Source: Pseudomonadota bacterium
GTDB taxonomy: Bacteria; Pseudomonadota; Gammaproteobacteria; Steroidobacterales; Steroidobacteraceae
Direction: 5' to 3'
NCBI GenBank assembly: GCA_021822385.1
Contig: JAKARC010000015.1
Span: 1-54,119 of the forward strand
DNA: 54,119 bases
Positions 44,290 to 52,929 of this stretch are shown here, in pieces. Under the pieces are notes generated by a model that ran no database searches, had not been told where the DNA came from, and worked only from the letters and a program-made list of their open reading frames with translations. Position numbers and translations under genes: made by a program. Every line of letters begins with the position of its first letter. Position 1 is the stretch's first letter.

Positions 44290-45399
44290 TCACGTCGCAC
44301 GCTTACGGAACAGCCAGCCCGCGATCGTCAACGTCGCGAGTGCAATCAGCGCCATTGGCCACAGTTGTGCCGCGATGACCGGGAGCCCGCCGCCCTCGAG
44401 AAACACGCTGCGCACGATCACCAGACAATAGCGCATCGGGTTGACGAGCGTCAGCGTCTGAATCCACTGCGGCATGTTGGCGATCGGCGTAGCGAAACCC
44501 GAGAGGATGATCGAGGGCACGAGAAACAGAAACGCGCCGAGCAGGGCTTGCTGCTGGGTCGCAACCAGCGAGGAGATCGCGAGTCCTATACCGGTAATAG
44601 CCAATATGAACAATGCCAGGCCGACATAGAGGGCGAGCAGATCTCCACGCAACGGCACATCAAACCAGAACACGGCGGCGGCAATGACAACGGAGGCCTC
44701 GGCAAGCCCAATGATCAGTCCGGGCAAGCCTTTGCCGATCAGGATGTCGAGGGGTCGCAGCGGGGTCACCAGGAGCTGATCGAAAGTGCCCATCTCACGC
44801 TCACGAGCCACTGAAAGTCCAACGACCAACAGCGTTTCCACTTCCGTCAGCAGTGCGACGATCCCCGGCACGATGAACCAGGTTGAACTCAAAGTGGGAT
44901 TGTAAAGTGCGCGCATGTCGAGGGTGGCCGGTGGCGCCCGTATACCGTGCTGCTCCGCCCAGTGCAGCGCGAACCGGCTGACGATGGAGTTGGCATAGCC
45001 TTCGATCAGCAACGCCGTATTGGAGTTGCGGCCATCGAGGATGATCTGTATCGGTGCCGGTTGGTGCGTGAGCAGGTCGCGCGCGAAGCGCGGGTCGACC
45101 ACCAGAACCATCTGCACGGCGCGGGAGTCGATCAGTTCGTTGACACGCCGAGCGCTGTCGAGCACGTCCTTGACTGTGAAGGTTGGCGAGCCGGTAAAGC
45201 GCGCAATCAGGTCCCGCGAGGCGAGGCTGTGATCCTGATCATAGATGGCGATTGGCACATGATTGAGGTTGAAGGTAGCCGCATAGCCGAACACCATGAG
45301 CTGGATCAGCGGCGGGCCGATCAGCACCATCCGACTGCGCGGATCACGCAGCACGGCGAGCAATTCCTTCACGAGCAGCGCCAGAATTTGTCGCCACAT
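44290..45399 (-). CDS. ABC-2 type permease (YhhJ-like), second of two
   Basis: A 369-residue protein. One N-terminal membrane helix (VLIGPPLIQLMVFGYAATF), a periplasmic domain of about 150 residues, and five C-terminal helices are seen. The motif AREREMGTFDQLLVTPLRPL is typical of ABC-2 permeases. ATG 45399 (MWRQILALLVKELLAVLRD) is preferred to a TTG at 45408 that overlaps the previous stop, because the family normally begins near MWR. It is the last gene of the export operon. Confidence 0.92.
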   Translation of the reverse strand: MWRQILALLVKELLAVLRDPRSRMVLIGPPLIQLMVFGYAATFNLNHVPIAIYDQDHSLASRDLIARFTGSPTFTVKDVLDSARRVNELIDSRAVQMVLVVDPRFARDLLTHQPAPIQIILDGRNSNTALLIEGYANSIVSRFALHWAEQHGIRAPPATLDMRALYNPTLSSTWFIVPGIVALLTEVETLLVVGLSVAREREMGTFDQLLVTPLRPLDILIGKGLPGLIIGLAEASVVIAAAVFWFDVPLRGDLLALYVGLALFILAITGIGLAISSLVATQQQALLGAFLFLVPSIILSGFATPIANMPQWIQTLTLVNPMRYCLVIVRSVFLEGGGLPVIAAQLWPMALIALATLTIAGWLFRKRAT

Positions 45400-45404
45400 G
45401 ATGA

Positions 45405-46523
45405 TCAATCGAGCCGCTTGCGCGCGTTGGCGCGGGCGAGGCCAAGGAAAATGGCGGCCATGACGGCGAGTGCCAGGGCATTGGGTAGAATCACGGACCA
45501 GATATTCCCGGCCAGGAATATCGATTGCAGGATCGCCACGAAGTAGCGCGCGGCGACGATGTGAGTGATGACCTGAACTGCGCGCGGCATGCTATTGATA
45601 TCAAAGACGAATCCTGAAAGAATGAAGGCGGGCAGAAACGTCGTGATGATGGCGATCTGCCCGGCGACGAACTGATTGCGTGCGACACCGGAAATCAGCA
45701 ATCCCATCCCGAGCGCCGCCAGCATGAACAAGGTCGAGGTCGCCGTGAGAACGAGCAGAGATCCGTGGAGCGGAACACCAAAGAGAAAGACCGCGAGGCT
45801 CACCGAGACGGCCATCCCGCCCATGCCCAGAATGAAATAGGGGACGAGCTTGGCGAGCAGTATCTCGCGCATCTGTACGCGGGTGACCATCAGCGCCTCC
45901 ATGGTGCCGCGCTCCCATTCCCGCGCGATCACAAGCGCAGTGAGCAGAGCGCCGGTGAGCGTCATGATCATCGCGATAAGACCGGGTATCAGGTAGTTCC
46001 TGCTGATCACGGCGGGGTTGAACCATACGCGCGGCGTCAGCGCGATCGTGGGCGCGTAGGGTCGGGTTCCGAGCTCGGAGGTAAGCCATTGCTCCCAGAC
46101 CTCCTGTACATAGCCTTCCACGATCCGCGCGTTGTTGGCATCGACCCCATTGACGATGACGCCGATCGGAGCGGTTGCGCCAGTGAGGGCCTGGCGAGTG
46201 AAATTGTTGCGTAGCCACACGATGCCGGTCACGGTGCGCGCGGTCATGGCGCGCTCGGCGGCCTGGATCGTTAGGTAGCGATGGATCTTGAAATACGGAG
46301 AATGCTCGAACTGGCTGGTGAAGCTTGCGCTGAGCGCATCCGGCTGCTCGACGACCAGCGCGAGTGGCACGTTGCGGGCGTCGAGCGACACGCCGTAGCC
46401 GAAGATCAATAGCAGCACGGCCGGAAGGACGAATGCCACGGCGAGCGCCGATGGGTCGCGGCCGATCTGCACGAATTCCTTGCGCATCAACCCGAACAAT
46501 CGTTGCAGGGCCGGAGTTCTCAT
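45405..46523 (-). CDS. ABC-2 type permease, first of two
   Basis: A 372-residue protein with the same layout as its neighbour: an N-terminal helix (VAFVLPAVLLLIFGYGVSLD), a large periplasmic domain and five C-terminal helices. The motif is AREWERGTMEALMVTRVQMR. The two permeases are distantly similar and probably form a heterodimer. Its ATG overlaps the stop of the ATPase gene (ATGA), indicating translational coupling. Confidence 0.93.
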   Translation of the reverse strand: MRTPALQRLFGLMRKEFVQIGRDPSALAVAFVLPAVLLLIFGYGVSLDARNVPLALVVEQPDALSASFTSQFEHSPYFKIHRYLTIQAAERAMTARTVTGIVWLRNNFTRQALTGATAPIGVIVNGVDANNARIVEGYVQEVWEQWLTSELGTRPYAPTIALTPRVWFNPAVISRNYLIPGLIAMIMTLTGALLTALVIAREWERGTMEALMVTRVQMREILLAKLVPYFILGMGGMAVSVSLAVFLFGVPLHGSLLVLTATSTLFMLAALGMGLLISGVARNQFVAGQIAIITTFLPAFILSGFVFDINSMPRAVQVITHIVAARYFVAILQSIFLAGNIWSVILPNALALAVMAAIFLGLARANARKRLD

Positions 46524-48313
46524 GCGGCCGCCCGGGCACTCGCAGCCTCAATCACACCAATGAAGGCGTCTTCCATCGTCGGGTCGGGATGATCGGTCCG
46601 GCGAGCGGAGGCCTTGATCGCCTCGGGCGTGCCTTCCGTGAGCACACGACCCTGTGCCATGATCACCAAGCGATCACAGTATTCGGCCTCCTCCATGAAA
46701 TGGGTGGTCACGAGCACGGTGACGCCGGATTCCGCCAGGGCGTTGATGCGCTGCCAGAACTCGCGCCTCGCCAACGGGTCCACACCCGAAGTCGGCTCAT
46801 CTAGAAAGAGAATGTCAGGCTCATGCATCAACGCGCAGGCAAGCGCCAGTCGCTGCTTGTAACCGAGGGGCAGGTCACGCGCGGACGCCTCGAGCAGGTT
46901 CGCCAGATCGAACTCGCCGATCGCCCAGTCGATGCGCACGTTCTGCTGGGCGCCGTGCAGGTGATACGCGCTGCTGAAGAAGCGCAAGTTCTGTTGCACC
47001 GACAGATCCGCATAGAGCGAAAACTTCTGCGCCATGTAGCCGATGCGTCCCCGCGCGGGCGCCGCTGCCGTGCGCAGGTCGAAGCCCGAGACGCGCAGCT
47101 CCCCTTCCGTCGGCGGCAAGAGCCCGCAGAGCATCCGGAACGTGGTCGATTTGCCGGCACCATTCGCCCCGAGCAGCCCGAATATTTCCCCGCGCGCGAC
47201 GGCGAATGTCACATCATCGACGGCGACGAAATCCCCGAAGCGGCGCGTCAAGTGCGTGACAGTGATCACCGCTCCCGCATCGGTCTTGCTGCGCGGCCTC
47301 AGATCCGCGTGCGGTGTTTGTGCGCCGGAGGCAACCGGCGCAGTTGCGCTGGACATCTGCGGCGGGACGGGCCGGGTTCGCAGGCGCGCGACAAAGCTGT
47401 CCTCGAAGCGCGGCGCGGTCGGGATCAGCGCGAGGTCCGGCAGATCGGCCAGAAGCGATGCGGGCTCCGGGGGGGTGGCTTGCGCGGTGACCACCCGCAC
47501 GTGACTGCCCTGAATGACGGCATCGATCACACCGGGGACCGCGGCGAGTCGCTCTTGCAGACGACGCCGTCCAATGCCGGATGTGGCGTAAAAACTGCGG
47601 CCGGTCATCTCGGCGGTGAACGTCCCAGGCGGACCGCTGCCAAGGAGCCGTCCCTCGTGCACCAGCAACACCGCATCACACCGCTCGGCCTCATCGAGAT
47701 AAGCCGTGCTGAACAGAACCGTGGTGTGCGCCTCGCGGGTGAGATGTCCAATGATTTCCCACAGCTCACGGCGCGAGACCGGATCGACCCCCACCGTCGG
47801 CTCATCGAGCAGCAGCAATTGCGGGGGTTGCACCAGCGTGCAGGCGAGTCCGAGCTTCTGCTTCATGCCGCCCGAGAGACGACCCGCCATGCGGGCAGTA
47901 AAGGGGCCGAGTCCCGTCATGTGCAGCAGTTCGCTATAGCGGCGCTTGCGATCCGCGTGCGGGACGCCTTGCAAATCCGCATAGAGGTTCAAATTCTCTT
48001 GCACGGTGAGGTCCTCGTACAAGCCGAAGTGCTGGGGCATGTAGCCGAGCTGCGCCTGCACGGCGAGCGGATCCCGGCCGACATCGATGCCCAATACCTC
48101 GATCCGGCCTGCGTCGACTCTCAGCAGGCCTGCCACGAGGCGCATCAGCGTGGTCTTACCGGCGCCGTCGGGCCCAATGAGACCGGTGACCGCGCCATGA
48201 GCGGCAGCCGCGGTAATGCCATCGAGAGCCGTGATCGTGCGCTTGCCGGAACGGAACATGCGGCGCACATTCTCAAGCCGCACTGCCGCCGCAGGTTCAG
48301 GGATGTCCGGCAT
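46520..48313 (-). CDS. Double ABC ATPase (RbbA-like, without permease domain)
   Basis: A 597-residue protein with two nucleotide-binding domains. Domain 1 has GPDGAGKTTLMRLVAG, LSGGMKQKLGLA and LLLLDEPTVGVD. Domain 2 has GANGAGKSTTFRMLCG, the atypical signature LPLGYKQRLALA and ILFLDEPTSGVD. In the E. coli YhiI-RbbA-YhhJ system the double ATPase is fused to a permease; here two permeases are separate genes. ATG 48313 overlaps the end of the membrane-fusion gene by 17 bases. It powers the export of an unknown substrate. Confidence 0.93.
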   Translation of the reverse strand: MPDIPEPAAAVRLENVRRMFRSGKRTITALDGITAAAAHGAVTGLIGPDGAGKTTLMRLVAGLLRVDAGRIEVLGIDVGRDPLAVQAQLGYMPQHFGLYEDLTVQENLNLYADLQGVPHADRKRRYSELLHMTGLGPFTARMAGRLSGGMKQKLGLACTLVQPPQLLLLDEPTVGVDPVSRRELWEIIGHLTREAHTTVLFSTAYLDEAERCDAVLLVHEGRLLGSGPPGTFTAEMTGRSFYATSGIGRRRLQERLAAVPGVIDAVIQGSHVRVVTAQATPPEPASLLADLPDLALIPTAPRFEDSFVARLRTRPVPPQMSSATAPVASGAQTPHADLRPRSKTDAGAVITVTHLTRRFGDFVAVDDVTFAVARGEIFGLLGANGAGKSTTFRMLCGLLPPTEGELRVSGFDLRTAAAPARGRIGYMAQKFSLYADLSVQQNLRFFSSAYHLHGAQQNVRIDWAIGEFDLANLLEASARDLPLGYKQRLALACALMHEPDILFLDEPTSGVDPLARREFWQRINALAESGVTVLVTTHFMEEAEYCDRLVIMAQGRVLTEGTPEAIKASARRTDHPDPTMEDAFIGVIEAASARAAA

Positions 48314-49343
48314 GGCTCGGGCCGCATCCAGACGCCGTCCGCGCGCCTTTCCGGGCAAGATCAATGTGAACGGTGGCCGGCATGCCGAGACGTAGCTCAT
48401 CGCGTGCATTGCAGACGTAGACGCGCAGCTGATACACCAGCGCGGTGCGCAATTGTGGAGTCTCAATGTTCTTCGGGGTGAATTCCGCGGTCGGCGACAG
48501 ATAGCCCACCCAGCCGCGGTAAACCCGTCCGGGATAACTGTCCGTGCTCACCGTCGCCGGCATACCGAGGCGGATGCGGCCGAGGTCGATTTCCGGAACG
48601 TAGGCGCGGACCCACAGGGGATTGTTCAGCGCAATGGTATACACGGGCGTTTCGGGTGAGGCCATATCTCCCGGCTCGAGGATCCGATCCTCGATGACGC
48701 CATTGACGGGCGAATAGAGCCTCGTGTCGATGTACTCCTGACGTGCGTAGGCAACCGCAGCGACCGCAGCCTGGTAGGCATGCCGTGCCGAAATGATGTC
48801 CTCTCGTCGAGGGCCCTGAACGGCAAGTGCATATGTATGTCGGGCGGCGAGGTAATTCTCACGGGCTGCGCGCACAGTCGCCTGCGCGTTGTCCCGGTCC
48901 TGTGTCGAGACGACGCCATGTGGTAACAGGTTCATGGTGCGCGCGTAATTGATCTGCGCGTTGGCATACACCGCCTTCAGTCCTTCCATGGTGGCTTTGT
49001 CGCGTGCGATCTCATCCGGCCGCGTACCGTGCAGCAGACGGGTCAGTACGGCCTTGAGATTTGCGGCTTGCTGGCGTGCCTCGGCGAGCGCCGCGGCATA
49101 TCGCGAGTCATCGATACGCGCGATCAGTTCGCCTTGGGTGACCTGGGCACCTTCCGAGACCAGCAGCTGTGTCACCGGTCCAGTATCGTAGAACGCCGGC
49201 TGGGACTGGCGAATATCCACGTCACCATAGAGCGTCAGCACACCGCTCGGCGCGGGGCGATGTAGCAGCAGATAGAGCAGGCCGCCAACCACCCCCGCGG
49301 CAATGAGCAGGGCCAGCGCGGCACGGCGAGGCTTGATCTTCAT
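48297..49343 (-). CDS. HlyD-type membrane fusion protein
   Basis: A 348-residue protein. An N-terminal anchor (ALALLIAAGVVGGLLYLLL) leads to a biotinyl-lipoyl-like half-motif (GPVTQLLVSEGAQVTQGELI), an alpha-helical hairpin of about 120 residues, and the second half (YSPVNGVIEDRILEPGDMAS). A beta-barrel domain follows. It bridges the inner-membrane ABC exporter and the outer-membrane channel. GGAG seven bases before the ATG is a good ribosome binding site. It follows the outer-membrane factor gene by 30 bases. Confidence 0.94.
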   Translation of the reverse strand: MKIKPRRAALALLIAAGVVGGLLYLLLHRPAPSGVLTLYGDVDIRQSQPAFYDTGPVTQLLVSEGAQVTQGELIARIDDSRYAAALAEARQQAANLKAVLTRLLHGTRPDEIARDKATMEGLKAVYANAQINYARTMNLLPHGVVSTQDRDNAQATVRAARENYLAARHTYALAVQGPRREDIISARHAYQAAVAAVAYARQEYIDTRLYSPVNGVIEDRILEPGDMASPETPVYTIALNNPLWVRAYVPEIDLGRIRLGMPATVSTDSYPGRVYRGWVGYLSPTAEFTPKNIETPQLRTALVYQLRVYVCNARDELRLGMPATVHIDLARKGARTASGCGPSHAGHP

Positions 49344-49373
49344 TCAGGATCTCCGTTTCGGCCGGCGCGACGG

Positions 49374-50927
49374 TCACTGATCGTCATGTACGGCGGGAAC
49401 TCGAGTCGGGATGGATTTCGGGCGCCCACAGGCGACGCAGATCTTGGGATTGCGCCACCAGCCGCCGCCCAGCGCGACGAGCAACTGGGCGCTGTCCACG
49501 TAGCGCGCGGCAGTTGCACGCGCGTCTGCGAGCCGAGCCTGCTCAACGCTGCGCTCGGCATCGAGCAGCTGCAGCAGATCGCTGCGCCCGGCCGAGTAGC
49601 TTGCCCGCTGCATGCGCAGCGAGGCTTGCGCCACCTCGAGCGCCTGATGTTCGGCCGCGGCAAGCTCGGTGTCGTGGCCAAGAGCCCGCAATGTATCGGC
49701 CACTTGGCCAAATGCGGCCAAAACCGTTTGGCGGTAAACCGCTACTGATACGCGGTAGGCATCGATGGCGCGGCGCTTGCCGGCCTCCAGTGCGCCTCCA
49801 TGGAAGATCGGCGCCGTGAGGCCAGCGGCTGCCGACCACACGTCACTCGATGCGCCAAAAAGAGAGCCGACGCTCAGGGCGGCGGTTGCGATTGAACCGG
49901 AAAGCACGATGTTCGGGTACATCTGCGCGGTGGCTACGCCTATGGCGGCGCTACGGGCATGAACTTGTGCTTCGGCGGCGAGAATATCGGGGCGTTGGCG
50001 CACCAGCGTCGACGGCAGGCTGAGCGGCAGCACTGCCGGCAGCGTGAACTGCGAGAGCGTAAACGATGGGGGCGCCCAAGCACCGGGCGGCCGGCCGGCG
50101 AGCACCGCAAGGGCATCCTCGGCCACGGCTTGCTGCTGAGCAAGTGGCGGCAGCAGGGCGCGATCGGTGGCGAGCTGCGTTTCAGCGATGAGCACATCGC
50201 TGCGCGGCGCCAACCCACCCGCGACTTTGAGCTTGACCAAGGCGAGATTGCGCTCATCATCGGCGATTATGTGTCGAACTGCGGTGATTTGAAACCGAAT
50301 AGAGGCCAAGGTCAATGCGTCGGTAACCACATTCCCACTGATGGTCAGGTAGGCTGCCGCAAGCTGGTCGTCTTCGATCTCGGCCACCGCTTGACTTTCC
50401 TCGACCTCGCGCCGCGTGAGGCCGAAGACATCGAGCGAATAGCTGACCGTCGGTCCCAGCGAGTACAGGTCGAATTCCGGTAAGCCCGGCTTCGCCGGCA
50501 GCAACCCAAGGGCAAATGCTGGACCGCGCTGACGTTCCGCCGATGCGCCAAGATCGATCTGGGGGTAATAGCCCCCGCGCGCCTCGAGCACCGACTCTCG
50601 AGCTTCGGCAAGCGTGTCCTGGGCGGCGCTGAGCGTGGGATTGCGTGCGAGCGCTTGACGAATCACCCGATCAAGCTCGGGCGAGTGAAAAAGATGCCAC
50701 CACTGGGTCGGAATGCGCTGCCCGATCGCCAGACGCTGGACAGGCTGTCCGCGGATCGCCAGTTTCGGCGCGGCGGTGGTATACGCTCTCACCGACGGTG
50801 GGGCAGGACGAACAAAGGTCGGACCCACAGCGCAGCCGGACAGCATCGCGTAGACCGTGAGCACGGCCCATCGCCCCCACAATCCTCTACCGGGTCCGCC
50901 GTGCACAGAGTGCGGACGGACGCTCAT
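49374..50927 (-). CDS. Outer-membrane efflux lipoprotein (NodT/TolC type)
   Basis: A 517-residue protein. A lipobox, MLSGCAVGPTF, lies near residue 31. Two outer-membrane-efflux repeats follow, with LARNPTLSAAQDTLAEARES and TVSYSLDVFGLTRREVEESQ in the first and LTAPIFHGGALEAGKRRAID in the second. It forms the trimeric outer-membrane duct. As the first gene of the operon with a membrane fusion protein, a double ATPase and two permeases, it completes an ABC-driven tripartite exporter. No regulator is adjacent. Confidence 0.94.
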   Translation of the reverse strand: MSVRPHSVHGGPGRGLWGRWAVLTVYAMLSGCAVGPTFVRPAPPSVRAYTTAAPKLAIRGQPVQRLAIGQRIPTQWWHLFHSPELDRVIRQALARNPTLSAAQDTLAEARESVLEARGGYYPQIDLGASAERQRGPAFALGLLPAKPGLPEFDLYSLGPTVSYSLDVFGLTRREVEESQAVAEIEDDQLAAAYLTISGNVVTDALTLASIRFQITAVRHIIADDERNLALVKLKVAGGLAPRSDVLIAETQLATDRALLPPLAQQQAVAEDALAVLAGRPPGAWAPPSFTLSQFTLPAVLPLSLPSTLVRQRPDILAAEAQVHARSAAIGVATAQMYPNIVLSGSIATAALSVGSLFGASSDVWSAAAGLTAPIFHGGALEAGKRRAIDAYRVSVAVYRQTVLAAFGQVADTLRALGHDTELAAAEHQALEVAQASLRMQRASYSAGRSDLLQLLDAERSVEQARLADARATAARYVDSAQLLVALGGGWWRNPKICVACGRPKSIPTRVPAVHDDQ

Positions 50928-51416
50928 GGCGGCATCGCTCCCACAGGCGCGACCCGCGGGGCATCATCGCCGCAGATGTCACGCTCTGTGCATAGGAAAA
51001 CATCGCTGCGAAACTGCCCTGTCATCGCGCTTCGCCTCCACCTCTCGGGGTAGTATCTTTGCAGAGTGCGCACTGCCGCCAAATACGCATAGGTGCCTAC
51101 CGCGGCCTCGGTTTGCCGCCGCACTTGTCCCGAGCATTACGCGCTGTCCGGAATCCGCGCGCAACCCAGCTTTGCACGTCGGCATTATGCACAGGATCTG
51201 TGTTTCCATCGGTTCCCTGCGTTGGCGAGCGTTTTAGCACACGATCACCTTGAGCAGCACGATTTCCTCATGCGGCGCGCTCGCGACGTGCGCCGAGTCT
51301 TTCCGCCGCTCTTCCCCTCTGCGGTCGGCTGGCAGGGTTGACCCTAAAATAACGCACATGATCACTCAATCTGCTGTGTGAAGCGAACCACGCGCACAGC
51401 ACGCTGGGAGATATCG
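50928..51416. other. Divergent intergenic region between exporter and OsmC genes
   Basis: About 490 bases that should hold the promoters of the export operon (minus) and the OsmC gene (plus). A TAAAAT near 51345 could be a -10 element for OsmC, but no good -35 is placed before it. No gene or strong dyad was found. Confidence 0.45.
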
Positions 51417-51854
51417 ATGACAATGCTCGAGTGCCACGTCGAGGCTCAGCGGATCGATTCCCATAAAAGCCGAGCAACCTGCAAGAACGCCGCACTCGTT
51501 CTGGATACCGAGATGCGCGCACGAGCGGACACGTTCAACCCGGCCGAACTGCTCCTCGCGGCCATTGCCGCCTGCATGCTCAAAGGGACGGAGCGGGTGA
51601 CCCCCGCGCTCGGATTTCGCCTGCGCGGCTGTGAAGTGCAGGTGCGCGGCGTACGCAGTGAGAAGCCGCCGAAGATGACCTCAATCGAAGACAAACTCAT
51701 TGTCGATTCCGACGCGACCGACCATCGTCTGGAACTCCTGCGCACCAACGTTCGCAAGTACGGTACGGTCTTTAACACCGTGGCGCTCGGAACGTCTCTG
51801 TCGCGCAGCGTCAGCCGTTTCTCGAATGCTGCCGATCGGCATCAGGACGCCTGA
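51417..51854 (+). CDS. OsmC-family protein
   Basis: A 145-residue protein with an OsmC/Ohr-like fold. FNPAELLLAAIAACMLKGTE carries the first conserved Cys, and LELLRTNVRKYGTVFNTVAL is the region of the second. Where OsmC proteins usually have HCP or HCT, this one has YGT, so the resolving cysteine appears to be missing. Peroxidase activity of the usual two-Cys kind is therefore doubtful. ATG 51417 has GGGAG six bases upstream. PPK2 follows after about 250 bases. Confidence 0.85.
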   Translation: MTMLECHVEAQRIDSHKSRATCKNAALVLDTEMRARADTFNPAELLLAAIAACMLKGTERVTPALGFRLRGCEVQVRGVRSEKPPKMTSIEDKLIVDSDATDHRLELLRTNVRKYGTVFNTVALGTSLSRSVSRFSNAADRHQDA

Positions 51855-52059
51855 ACGTCAGCCGAGGCGACCTTTTCAGTCACCACAGCCGGTATCTTGC
51901 GCTCGCAGGCAAAGGCACGCCGATGCGCATCTATGTGCATACTGTGGATTTCCAACCACGGTAGAACACAACGCCTGTCCGCGTACCGACGTTACCGCAA
52001 CAAGCGGGCGCGACTCCGCTGCTGCGACTACCGGACCTAATCGACGCTGCGGCGAGTGC

Positions 52060-52074
52060 TTATCGACGCGATAA
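52060..52074. promoter_or_regulatory. Palindrome TTATCG-ACG-CGATAA upstream of PPK2
   Basis: Two perfect 6-base arms around ACG, 27 bases upstream of the PPK2 start. They lie at the edge of an AT-rich segment that probably contains the promoter. An operator role is possible but unsupported by a neighbouring regulator. Confidence 0.35.
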
Positions 52075-52101
52075 CATGAGATATATAAAAGAAACATAAT
52101 T

Positions 52102-52929
52102 ATGAGTTACCTATCACAATTCAAGATTGCTCCGGGCGCACGGGTGAAGCTCGCGCAATTCGACCCTACATGCAAAGGCCATCACGAAAATCATGCGGCC
52201 GCGGCTGCGGAAATCGCACACTACAGCGAGCGGTTGCGTGCGCTGCAGGATTTGCTGTATGCCGAAGACAATCGCTCGCTGCTGATTTGCCTGCAGGCGA
52301 TGGATACCGGCGGCAAGGATGGCGTCATCAATCATGTACTCGCCGCCATGAATCCGCAGGGCTGCCGAGTGGCACATTTTCGCCAACCGTCACGCGAGGA
52401 GGCTGCGCATGATTTTCTCTGGCGCGCACATCGGGCAGCGCCGGCGCGTGGCGAGGTCGTCATCTTCAATCGGTCCCACTATGAGGACGTGCTCGTGGTG
52501 CGCGTGCATGATTTGGTGCCGAAGCAGGTGTGGTCGGACCGTTATGAGCAGATCAACGAGTTCGAGCGCCTGCTCGCCGACCAAGGCACACAGATTTTGA
52601 AATTTTATTTGCACATCTCGAGCGACGAGCAGCTGTCGCGCTTCAAGGACCGACTCGAAGATCCGACGAAACAATGGAAGATCAGCGAAGCGGACTATGC
52701 CGAACGTAAACGCTGGTCGCAATATATGACGGCATATGAGGACGCCCTGTCGCGTTGTAGTACCGCCGCCGCACCCTGGTTCGTGATTCCTTCCGCTCAT
52801 AAATGGTTCCGCAACCTCGCCGTGGCACAGATTGTGGTCGAGCATCTCGAGGGGCTGGGGTTGCAATATCCGCGCGCTACGGCCGACCTAGAGCGCATCC
52901 GTCACGAATACCACGCTGCATCCAAGTAG
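52102..52929 (+). CDS. ppk2: Polyphosphate kinase 2 family protein
   Basis: A 275-residue protein. It has the PPK2 Walker A motif LQAMDTGGKDGVINHV, a Walker B-like VVIFNRSHYEDVLVVRVHD, and a lid region rich in basic residues (RFKDRLEDPTKQWKISEADY). The C-terminus contains APWFVIPSAHKWFRNLAV. The enzyme uses polyphosphate to phosphorylate nucleoside mono- or diphosphates, or the reverse; the subclass cannot be set from these motifs. The start lacks a strong ribosome binding site, with only AAGAAA upstream. It is the last convincing gene of the window. Confidence 0.93.
   Translation: MSYLSQFKIAPGARVKLAQFDPTCKGHHENHAAAAAEIAHYSERLRALQDLLYAEDNRSLLICLQAMDTGGKDGVINHVLAAMNPQGCRVAHFRQPSREEAAHDFLWRAHRAAPARGEVVIFNRSHYEDVLVVRVHDLVPKQVWSDRYEQINEFERLLADQGTQILKFYLHISSDEQLSRFKDRLEDPTKQWKISEADYAERKRWSQYMTAYEDALSRCSTAAAPWFVIPSAHKWFRNLAVAQIVVEHLEGLGLQYPRATADLERIRHEYHAASK

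Noticed and set aside
46823-48481. 552-codon plus-strand frame opposite the double ATPase
   Set aside because: It is the complement of two intact ABC domains and has no recognisable product.
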